A stretch of 9,141 nt of DNA from assembly GCA_002415895.1 (NCBI GenBank), contig DIAV01000017.1:1-9141 (forward strand). The letters run 5' to 3'. Numbering within the stretch: position 1 is the stretch's first letter; each line of letters starts with the position of its first letter. This DNA comes from Anaerolineales bacterium UBA5069 (GTDB lineage Bacteria > Chloroflexota > Anaerolineae > Caldilineales > Caldilineaceae). Under the pieces are notes generated by a model. It saw nothing but the letters and a program-made list of their open reading frames with translations. It was not told where the DNA came from and ran no database searches. A program made the position numbers and the translations under genes. Positions 1 to 5,697 of the stretch are shown in pieces.

Positions 1-16
1 GTTAAGTGCGCTTTGC

Positions 17-307
17 TCAGCGTGCTTTGGCGCGTGCGGCGGCAACGGCCAGCGCCACCGCAACCAGCGCACGCGCGCCGTGACTGCCCAGCACCACGCC
101 GCCATAGGCCGCGCGCGTAATCGCTTCCTGCGTTGCCTCGATGCCCTGAATGAGAGGGCCGAACACGCCTACGCAGCGCAGCGCGCTGAAGGGTGCGCGT
201 GTGATGGCCAACTGGATATCCAGCACCTGGCGCGCACCCTGCGCGATGCCCACCTGCACCAGGTCATTCGCCCCCTGCAGCCGTTCCAGTTCATCCGCGT
301 TCATCAT
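17..307 (-). CDS. Small helical protein overlapping the esterase gene; possible detached esterase helical domain
   Basis: A 96-residue protein with no catalytic motif that I recognise. It begins [10 protein letters not shown] and is mostly predicted helical, with a central segment (ARQVLDIQLAITRAPFSALR) followed by a Gly/Ala-rich hydrophobic stretch and a basic Ala-rich C-terminus (AVAAARAKAR). The start at 307 is chosen because its ATG overlaps the TGA of the upstream hydrolase gene (ATGA arrangement), which implies translational coupling; the next codon is also ATG (304) and could serve instead. From memory, many bacterial esterase/lipase family proteins carry an N-terminal helical region of similar look (a 'DLV...H..IA.RP....G.VY..VRG.TR' pattern) ahead of the part with which the neighbouring hydrolase begins. 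I therefore infer a separated version of that region, probably working with the hydrolase. The gene is likely real because of the overlap; the function is unproven. Confidence 0.6.
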   Translation of the reverse strand: MMNADELERLQGANDLVQVGIAQGARQVLDIQLAITRAPFSALRCVGVFGPLIQGIEATQEAITRAAYGGVVLGSHGARALVAVALAVAAARAKAR

Positions 308-1362
308 TGCGTCCCTTCCGGTGGGTCCAATGCCAGCGCGCTCGCTTCCGGCACGCCGGTATCCATGCACCAGGCCAGGATCTGTGCATAGACGGCGTGG
401 CTGCGCGCCAGCCCCACATGGTGCACGCCCGGGAAGACCACAACATGGGTTTCAGGCGGTGTCTCGCCGTTGGCGCCCATGCGCGCGGGATTGCGCGGTG
501 GGCGCACCAGGCCATCGCCAAAAAGCAAACTCGTGGCATGGCCCTGCGTGCTGCCCAGCGTACCGGCAATCAGATAGTGCTGCACGTCGCGCAGCCAGGG
601 AAGCGGCTCGCCCGGGGCGGCGTTTGCGCCCACATCGTGCTGCGCACCGTGGCGCAAGTCCTGCACACCCTGGCTGCGCAAATTGATGAGCCCGCCGATG
701 AAGCGCGTAATGGGATTGGGCACCGTGCGCAGTGTGCTGGCCGCCATGTGCGCAAAGCGCTCGAGATCAGCGCCCTCGTGGGGCGTGCCCAGATAGATAA
801 TACGCTGCACATGCTTCAGCCAGGCGCGCTGCTCCACCGAGCCATCATAGCAGGCGTGACGAATCACCAGGCCACCCATACTGTGACCGATTAGCAGAAT
901 TTCCTCAACGGGCACCGGCCACGCCGCCGCCAACGCATCAAGCAGTGCCGCTAACTTCTGGCCGTTTGCGGCAATGGCCAGCCCGGTATTGTAGCGTATG
1001 GCAATGGGCGTGTAGCCCAAATCGCCTTGCAGCATGTGCCCATATGAGGTGATCGGGGTGCGCTGCTTCTCCTTTTTCTGGGCCTCGGTCTGTGGCTCAT
1101 GCCAGCACCACATGCTTTCGCTACATCCCAGCCCATGCACCAGCAGGACAATACGCCCCGTGGGCGCCGGCTGGAGCGCAGCCAGTGCGTCCAACGCGAG
1201 CGGCGCATGTGTGCCGCACGCGTAAAGCGCCATGTTGATGGCCAGCGGGTTGCGCTCGGCATGCAGATAGTCGCCCAGCGCGCCATTCACGGCACTTTGG
1301 GCCCACACAGCCCACTTCAGGCCCGACCGCCCGCCGCTCGATTGCGCGTCGCTGTTCACCAT
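304..1362 (-). CDS. Alpha/beta-hydrolase, lipase/esterase (PGAP1-like) family
   Basis: A 352-residue serine hydrolase, probably an esterase or lipase acting on an unknown ester. Visible motifs are the oxyanion strand IVLLVHGLG (about residues 71-79), the nucleophile elbow GHSMGG with Ser161, an acid candidate Asp283 in FGDGLV, and the catalytic His in PGVHHVGLA (His314 or His315). The stretch [13 protein letters not shown] (about 191-203) is typical of triacylglycerol-lipase-like members. There is no signal peptide, so it is probably cytoplasmic. The start at 1362 is preferred over upstream in-frame codons because an AAGGTGG ribosome-binding site sits 7 nt before it and because longer versions would run back through the terminator and into the reductase gene. 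The N-terminus ([11 protein letters not shown]...NPLAINMAL) resembles the linker that precedes the hydrolase core in larger family members. It overlaps the small downstream gene by ATGA, so the two are almost certainly co-expressed. Confidence 0.9.
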   Translation of the reverse strand: MVNSDAQSSGGRSGLKWAVWAQSAVNGALGDYLHAERNPLAINMALYACGTHAPLALDALAALQPAPTGRIVLLVHGLGCSESMWCWHEPQTEAQKKEKQRTPITSYGHMLQGDLGYTPIAIRYNTGLAIAANGQKLAALLDALAAAWPVPVEEILLIGHSMGGLVIRHACYDGSVEQRAWLKHVQRIIYLGTPHEGADLERFAHMAASTLRTVPNPITRFIGGLINLRSQGVQDLRHGAQHDVGANAAPGEPLPWLRDVQHYLIAGTLGSTQGHATSLLFGDGLVRPPRNPARMGANGETPPETHVVVFPGVHHVGLARSHAVYAQILAWCMDTGVPEASALALDPPEGTQ

Positions 1363-1368
1363 GCGAAT

Positions 1369-1379
1369 CCCACCTTCCC
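1369..1379 (-). promoter_or_regulatory. Ribosome-binding site of the hydrolase gene
   Basis: Read on the minus strand this is GGGAAGGTGGG, with the core AAGGTGG ending 7 nt before the ATG at 1362. It fixes the start of the hydrolase against the long upstream in-frame extension to 1566. Confidence 0.7.
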
Positions 1380-1424
1380 GGGAGTGGCGCGTATCCTTAT
1401 GCGCGCTGCACCTGTTCGTTGCAT

Positions 1425-1430
1425 ATTGTA
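1425..1430 (-). promoter_or_regulatory. Possible -10 box for the hydrolase operon
   Basis: On the minus strand TACAAT (5 of 6 matches to TATAAT) lies 62 nt before the hydrolase start and just downstream of the terminator at 1488-1514. That is where a new promoter is expected. No convincing -35 hexamer is found at 16-18 nt, so the call is weak. Confidence 0.3.
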
Positions 1431-1487
1431 CTGCACAGCGCGCCAATGCGCGTGCGCTCGGCAGGCCCAGGGCGCCGCGTGGCGCAC

Positions 1488-1514
1488 AAAAAACCGGAGG
1501 CAGAAAGCCCCCGG
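1488..1514 (-). terminator. Intrinsic terminator after the aldo/keto reductase
   Basis: On the minus strand an 8-bp stem (CCGGGGGC pairing with GCCTCCGG, one G-U pair) closes a 5-nt loop (TTTCT) and is followed directly by TTTTTT. It begins 27 nt after the reductase stop codon and separates the rnd-reductase unit from the hydrolase unit. This is the clearest terminator in the window. Confidence 0.92.
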
Positions 1515-1541
1515 CCACGGCTTCCTGACTTGCTTTTCCAA

Positions 1542-2543
1542 TTACACAATACGCTGCGCCATCCACGGTGCTGAATTGAAGAAACTGGCAATCACCCCGC
1601 CCGGCGGCGCAATTTCATCGCACGCGGCGCGCACTTCATCACTCAACTCCATCTCGAGTACAGGCAGCAGCGTCTCAAGCTGGGCGACAGTGCGCGGGCC
1701 GATAATGGGCGCGGTGACACCTGCCTGCTCTTTGACCCACAGCACGGCCAGTTGTGCAGGCTCCATGCCGTGAGCGCGCGCCAGCGCGGCAAAGCGGTTA
1801 CCCACCTCCACCCCGCGCGGCGTTACGCGTTCGGCGTAGATGCCGCCGCGCAACTGCGCGCGCGAATCGGCGGGCACGGCACTCGCGCTGCTGTAGCGAC
1901 CGGCCAGCATCCCCATCGCCATGGGCGACCAGGTAATCAGCCCCAGACGCGCGTGGCGCACCATGGGCAGAAGTTCATTCTCCACGCGCCGATCGAGCAG
2001 GTTGTAGGGCGATTGTTCGGCCACAAAATGCACATAGCCGCGCAGTTCGCTCGTCATCAGCGCGGCCATAATGTGCCAGGCCGGGGCTGTGGATGAGCCG
2101 ATATAGCGCACCTTGCCCTGACGCACAAGATCATCCAGCGCGCGCAGTGTTTCGTCGAGTGGCACGTTGAAATCGGGTCTGTGCAATTGGTAAAGGTCAA
2201 TCACATCGGTTTGCAGGCGGCGCAGCGAGTCCTCGCAGGCGCGCATGATGTGATAGCGCGAGTTGCCGCGATCATTCGGGTTGGCGCTGGTGGGGTAATG
2301 GCACTTGCTGGCAAGAATCACCTTGTCGCGCGCCCCCAGCGCCTTGAGGATGCGCCCCAGCATGCGCTCGGTTTCGCCGCCCGCGTACATGTCGGCGGTG
2401 TCAATGCAATTGATGCCGGCAGCGAGCGCGGCCGCGACAATGGCCTCTGCGTCGGCCTCAGGCGTGGGGTTGCCGTAGTTGTCTGTGCCCAGCACAAGGG
2501 GCGCAATTTGCAGGCCGCAGCGGCCCAGGTGGCGGTGGTTCAT
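1542..2543 (-). CDS. Aldo/keto reductase
   Basis: A 333-residue NADP(H)-dependent oxidoreductase of the aldo/keto reductase superfamily with a (beta/alpha)8 barrel, cytoplasmic. It reduces aldehydes or ketones; the physiological substrate cannot be read from sequence. The catalytic tetrad is complete: Asp48 and Tyr53 in CIDTADMY, Lys80 in ILASKCHYP, and His121 in DLYQLHRPD. The N-terminal [17 protein letters not shown] and the [21 protein letters not shown] segment match the 'general stress protein 69 / YhdN-like' branch, as does the late [14 protein letters not shown] that contacts the cofactor phosphate. Length and ends fit the family, so the ATG at 2543 is secure although no Shine-Dalgarno sequence is visible before it. 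It lies 41 bp downstream of rnd on the same strand and is followed by the terminator at 1488-1514, so it probably shares the rnd transcript. Confidence 0.93.
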   Translation of the reverse strand: MNHRHLGRCGLQIAPLVLGTDNYGNPTPEADAEAIVAAALAAGINCIDTADMYAGGETERMLGRILKALGARDKVILASKCHYPTSANPNDRGNSRYHIMRACEDSLRRLQTDVIDLYQLHRPDFNVPLDETLRALDDLVRQGKVRYIGSSTAPAWHIMAALMTSELRGYVHFVAEQSPYNLLDRRVENELLPMVRHARLGLITWSPMAMGMLAGRYSSASAVPADSRAQLRGGIYAERVTPRGVEVGNRFAALARAHGMEPAQLAVLWVKEQAGVTAPIIGPRTVAQLETLLPVLEMELSDEVRAACDEIAPPGGVIASFFNSAPWMAQRIV

Positions 2544-2584
2544 GGGAAGGGATGCGTGGAGGTTAACTGATCATTGGTACCTGA

Positions 2585-3784
2585 TCAATCAATATTCGTC
2601 CCATTCAACAATGCAAAAATCGCCTGTCCGTAAGCGCCAGCCTTCCAGCGGCCCATACCAGAGATGGCGAGCAGTTGCTCCTCATTCGCAGGGCGCTTCT
2701 GGACAATCTCGAGCAGCGTCTCGTTATTGAAGACAATTTCCGGGGTCACGCCGCGTGCACGCGCCGTTTCGGTGCGCCAGCGCCGCAGCTTTTCAAAGCG
2801 CCCCTGATCCTCCTGCGAAAGCAGCAGTTCGGGGCGCACGGTTGGGCGCGGTAGCGGCGGCAGTGGCCGCTGCGCACCCTCCTTGATCAGCCGGATGACG
2901 GTGTTGCCATACCGGTTGGCCTGTTGGCGGCTCAAGCGCGCAATACGCTGGAGATCATCTACGCTGGTAGGCCGCGTCACGGCCAGATCAATCAGCGATT
3001 CGTCGCCCATGATCTTGAAGGGTGGCCGATTCGTGCGCTGTGCCTCACCCTCGCGCCAGTTCCAGAGTACTTCCAGCACGCCCGTGTCCTTCAAATCCAC
3101 GGTGCGCGTCAGCTTCATCTGCCAGAAGGTGCGTTCATTGGGCGAGCGCTCAATGGTATCAAAGTGCTCCAACTGCTCCAGCGCATCCTCGCACTCCTCA
3201 AGACGGCCGGCAGCGGCCAGCGCTTCAAGCAACTGGTCGCGCATGGCAAGCAGATAGTGCGTATCCATTTGCGCATACACAATCTGCTCGTCAGTGAGAG
3301 GGCGTACAGCCCAGTCGGTGCGCTGCATGCGCTTGTCCGACACGACGCCAAAGCGCTCTTCGAGCATGGAGCCAAGCCCGACGCGCTCCATGCCCAAAAT
3401 GCGCGCGGCCAGTTGTGTGTCGAAGACATTGGGAAAACGAAAGCCAAAGTCGCGCTGGAGTTGCAGAATGTCATTTTCGGCGGCGTGCATGACAACCTGA
3501 ATGTCGCCGCGCGCCGCAAGTGCGCCCAACTCATCCAGATTGGTGAGCGTCAACGGGTCCACCAGATAATCGATGACTTTATCTGTCGTGGGGTTGTGCG
3601 CGTCAGCGAACGTGGTAATCTGTATCAGGCAGACTTTGGGATAGTACACATAGAAGCTGTTGCTCTCGGTATCGAGGGCAAAAGCACGCTGCTTGCTCAG
3701 GTGTGCGGCCATCGCCGTGAGGGCCTGGGGAGTATCAACGAGAACGGGCTGCGCCGTTGTCGGCTTGCTTGCGGATTCACTCAT
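2585..3784 (-). CDS. rnd: Ribonuclease D (DEDDy 3'-5' exoribonuclease)
   Basis: A 399-residue 3'-5' exoribonuclease that trims tRNA precursors and other structured RNAs with two metal ions. With numbering from 3784, exonuclease motif I is FALDTES (Asp38, Glu40), motif II is MHAAENDILQL (Asp105), and motif III is YAQMD (Tyr170, Asp174), so the DEDDy set is complete. Two HRDC-type domains follow: a first at about 215-300 (WNWREGEAQRTN...) and a second at about 328-395 (LRRWRTETARARGV...ISGMGRWKAGAYG), giving the usual RNase D length and layout. Two in-frame ATGs (3793 and 3784) are possible. I chose 3784 because the upstream ATG lies inside a near-consensus promoter -10 box; neither has a Shine-Dalgarno sequence. 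The reading frame stays open far upstream (to 4486), but that part is antisense to the PrsW-like gene and is not coding. The reductase gene follows after 41 bp. Confidence 0.95.
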   Translation of the reverse strand: MSESASKPTTAQPVLVDTPQALTAMAAHLSKQRAFALDTESNSFYVYYPKVCLIQITTFADAHNPTTDKVIDYLVDPLTLTNLDELGALAARGDIQVVMHAAENDILQLQRDFGFRFPNVFDTQLAARILGMERVGLGSMLEERFGVVSDKRMQRTDWAVRPLTDEQIVYAQMDTHYLLAMRDQLLEALAAAGRLEECEDALEQLEHFDTIERSPNERTFWQMKLTRTVDLKDTGVLEVLWNWREGEAQRTNRPPFKIMGDESLIDLAVTRPTSVDDLQRIARLSRQQANRYGNTVIRLIKEGAQRPLPPLPRPTVRPELLLSQEDQGRFEKLRRWRTETARARGVTPEIVFNNETLLEIVQKRPANEEQLLAISGMGRWKAGAYGQAIFALLNGTNID

Positions 3785-3791
3785 GAGTACC

Positions 3792-3820
3792 ATGGTAGTC
3801 ACTGTGTGCGGGGATGTCAA
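3792..3820 (-). promoter_or_regulatory. Near-consensus sigma-70-type promoter of rnd
   Basis: On the minus strand TTGACA (3820-3815, perfect -35) is followed by a 17-nt spacer and TACCAT (3797-3792, 4 of 6 for -10). The predicted transcription start falls at about 3785-3784, on or next to the ATG of rnd at 3784. This predicts a leaderless mRNA and excludes the ATG at 3793, part of which is the -10 box itself. The assignment is by consensus only. Confidence 0.55.
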
Positions 3821-3949
3821 CCAGCCGCGTACTCGAGGGCGCGTATTCATTCGGGGCGCCGCCCTACTGCGCCTCACATTCTCCGCCCTGGCGTGTTGCC
3901 TGGCGCATTGTATGGACTGCTTATGATCAAGGCCAATGGTGATGCAAAT
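3794..3949. other. Divergent intergenic region between rnd and the PrsW-like operon
   Basis: About 160 bp separate the two divergently transcribed units and must hold both promoters. The rnd side has a clear -35/-10 pair. On the plus strand the best -10 candidate is TATGAT at 3922-3927, but the nearest -35-like sequence (TTGCCT, 3896-3901) is 20 nt away, too far for a confident call. I see no operator-like long palindrome. Confidence 0.5.
3922..3927 (+). promoter_or_regulatory. Weak -10 candidate for the PrsW-like operon
   Basis: TATGAT matches 5 of 6 positions of TATAAT. If used, transcription would start near 3934, after the ATG at 3923, which would favour the start codon at 3950. The lack of a well-spaced -35 box keeps confidence low. 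Confidence 0.25.
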
Positions 3950-5032
3950 ATGCAAGATACGCAGCGACTGGAGCGCATGGCCACCAACAGCGGCGGCCTT
4001 TGGTGGGCGCTTGCACTCGAGATTGTCGGGCTGTTGCTTTTCGTCATCATCTTCAACTTCATCTTTCCATCGCTGGGCGACACGCTCAGCGACGGCGCGC
4101 GCGTGGCATTGGGTTTGCTCTTTGCGCTCGTACCTGCGCTGCTCTGGCTCGGCTTCTTTTATGGCTTTGACAGGCTGGAGCCTGAACCCAGGCGCATGGT
4201 AATTGCCACCTTTGCCGGCGGCGCCATTCTCTTTGCCGCGCTGGCGGGAACGCTGCTCAACCACGTCTTTGGCGTGGAGCAGTGGCTTGCGGCCACATGG
4301 TGGAGCCGGCTGCTGGGGGGCGTGCTTGTGGTGGGCGTGATTGAGCAGTACATGGTCTTTCTGGCCGTGCGCTACCTTGTTTTTGAGCATCCCGAGTTTG
4401 ATGAGCGGGTGGATGGCGTCATCTACGCAGTGGCGGCAGGGCTGGGTGTGGCCACTGTGATCAACTTCCAGTATGTGCTGGCCCATGGCGGCGTGGATTT
4501 GGATATTGGCTCTGTGCGTATGGTGATCAATGCCCTGGCCTATGCCTCCTTTGCGGGTGTGCTGGGCTACTTCATCGGTCAGGCGCGCTTCGAGCGCGTG
4601 CCGTGGTACTACCTGCCCCTGGGGCTGCTGGCGGCGGCAACGCTCAATGGCCTGCTTTTCTTTGTGCTGGAGCGCCCCAGCACGGGGCTGGCTGCGGGCA
4701 AGCCATGGGCATCGCTGGCGCTGGCCGCAGGCGTGGCGCTGGTCGCTCTGCTCATCGTCTTCTGGCTGGTGGCGCGCGCCAATGAGGAGACGCTGCGCGT
4801 GCTGTATGGCGCTGCACCTGCACCATCCGCGCCACCATCCGCGCTACCGGCGCGCGAACATGCACCACGTTCGTCGTGGTTTGGGGGCGACGCATTTGCG
4901 GGTGCGCCGGTTGCAGCGTCATCAACCGGGGCGGCGGATGCCTTTGATCTCGACGAAAACCCGCGACCGCAGCAGGAGCCGCCACAACCGCGCCTCCCTG
5001 AAAAGGGCAACCCCAAGGGAGGTGAAGCATGA
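3950..5032 (+). CDS. PrsW-family polytopic membrane protein, probable pseudoprotease
   Basis: A 360-residue inner-membrane protein with about eight hydrophobic segments and a ~75-residue Pro/Ala-rich polar tail (about 287-360). It shows the PrsW (intramembrane protease, M82) layout: FFYGFDRLEPEPRRMV (69-84), a helix then FDERVDGVIYAVAAGLGVAT (150-169), and GVLGYFIGQARF (203-214). Against the family pattern recalled from B. subtilis PrsW, the EExxK motif reads IEQYMV (Glu132 kept, second Glu is Gln133, Lys is Val). The ENxxY motif reads INFQY (Glu is Ile171), the first conserved His is Tyr198, and the late His (LLHG) is Asn233. The fold signature is therefore kept while nearly all expected catalytic residues are lost. 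The start at 3950 has GGTGA 7 nt upstream; 3923 (369 residues) is an alternative. Its stop overlaps the next start (ATGA), so it heads a coupled operon. PrsW homologues cleave anti-sigma factors, but no sigma or anti-sigma gene is visible here. Confidence 0.8.
   Translation: MQDTQRLERMATNSGGLWWALALEIVGLLLFVIIFNFIFPSLGDTLSDGARVALGLLFALVPALLWLGFFYGFDRLEPEPRRMVIATFAGGAILFAALAGTLLNHVFGVEQWLAATWWSRLLGGVLVVGVIEQYMVFLAVRYLVFEHPEFDERVDGVIYAVAAGLGVATVINFQYVLAHGGVDLDIGSVRMVINALAYASFAGVLGYFIGQARFERVPWYYLPLGLLAAATLNGLLFFVLERPSTGLAAGKPWASLALAAGVALVALLIVFWLVARANEETLRVLYGAAPAPSAPPSALPAREHAPRSSWFGGDAFAGAPVAASSTGAADAFDLDENPRPQQEPPQPRLPEKGNPKGGEA
5017..5025 (+). promoter_or_regulatory. Strong ribosome-binding site inside the PrsW-like gene end
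   Basis: GGGAGGTGA, an almost complete anti-16S match, with its GGAGG core ending 6 nt before the ATG at 5029. It lies in the last codons of the upstream gene, so the second gene can initiate independently as well as by coupling. Confidence 0.85.
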
Positions 5033-5697
5033 ACGCGTTCGCCAAAGCATGGCGGCGCAGTCGCACCAGCGCCCCACCCACGCAGGCCGAAATCGTGCGC
5101 CACGATGCCATCCTCTTCCTGTGTGTGCTGCTCATGCTGGCCGCAGGCTGGGGCGTGCGCCTGCTGGCGCAGGAGGACTCTGCGCGCACGGCCAATTTGG
5201 GGACGGGCTATCCAGCCGTTGCGTATCCTGCTGCGTGGATTCCTGCGCTGAATCCCGTGGCTGCACAGGATGGCGCGGCAGAGGCCACGCCGCTCTTTGT
5301 GGCGCGCAGTGCCGGCGCACCCAGCAGCTTCAACAGCACCTTGCGCATTGAGGCGCTGCCCGTTCTGCCTAATGACGCACTGGGCGCGCTGCGCATCCGC
5401 CTTGGCCTGCAGCGCGCCCAGGCGCTGGATCGCTACCGCGAACTCTCTGCCGAGCCGGTGACTGTGCTGGGCGGGCGCGAGGCGCTGCTCACCACCTACG
5501 CGTATCTGGCCGACCCCACACGCGACAGCGGCGGCAACGGTTTGCCCGTTGTTGTGGAGGCGCAGGACCTGCTCTTCCGCAACGAGAACGAATGGCTGGT
5601 GGCCACGTTTGCTGCCGATGCGAGCCATTGGGAGGCCGAAGCCGCCAACATTGCACTCGTACTCCAGAGCCTTGATGTGGAGCAGATGGCCCCATGA
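5029..5697 (+). CDS. Single-pass membrane protein with PsbP/DcrB-like extracytoplasmic domain
   Basis: A 222-residue protein that I cannot assign to a named family. Residues 1-26 are short, basic and cytoplasmic (KAWRRSRTS), residues 27-47 form one transmembrane helix (AILFLCVLLMLAAGWGVRLL), and the rest should lie outside the membrane. The outer part opens with TGYPAVAYPAAWIP, resembling the 'Y-x-YP-x-x-W' start of PsbP/DcrB/Mog1-fold domains. It ends with ENEWLVATFAADASHWEAEA...IALVLQSL, like the closing strand and helix of that fold; this is a pattern inference. No catalytic motif is seen. It is embedded between the PrsW-like gene (4-nt ATGA overlap) and the secreted protease gene (4-nt ATGA overlap) and has the strongest ribosome-binding site of the three. 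With one membrane helix and an outer domain it has the topology of a PrsW substrate or a docking partner of the protease; neither role is shown. Confidence 0.85.
   Translation: MNAFAKAWRRSRTSAPPTQAEIVRHDAILFLCVLLMLAAGWGVRLLAQEDSARTANLGTGYPAVAYPAAWIPALNPVAAQDGAAEATPLFVARSAGAPSSFNSTLRIEALPVLPNDALGALRIRLGLQRAQALDRYRELSAEPVTVLGGREALLTTYAYLADPTRDSGGNGLPVVVEAQDLLFRNENEWLVATFAADASHWEAEAANIALVLQSLDVEQMAP

Noticed and set aside
1..16. Sequence after the small helical gene at the window edge
   Set aside because: Too short to judge; no terminator or gene start is visible.
1363..1566. Upstream start of the hydrolase at 1566 (420 residues)
   Set aside because: The extension would cross the reductase stop and the intrinsic terminator and lacks hydrolase features; 1362 has a ribosome-binding site.
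2568..2587. Two TGATCA palindromes around GGTACC between rnd and the reductase
   Set aside because: One copy overlaps the rnd stop codon, and the unit is not a true inverted repeat as a whole. Short palindromes of this kind arise by chance, so an operator call is not supported.
2924..3949. Plus-strand frame continuing upstream of the PrsW-like protein to give 702 residues
   Set aside because: The extension is antisense to rnd and shows no domain features; the membrane protein begins naturally near 3923-3950.
3785..4486. Long N-terminal extension of the rnd reading frame to a 633-residue protein
   Set aside because: It is antisense to the PrsW-like gene, has low-complexity His/Gln/Arg-rich composition unlike RNase D, and runs through a near-consensus promoter.
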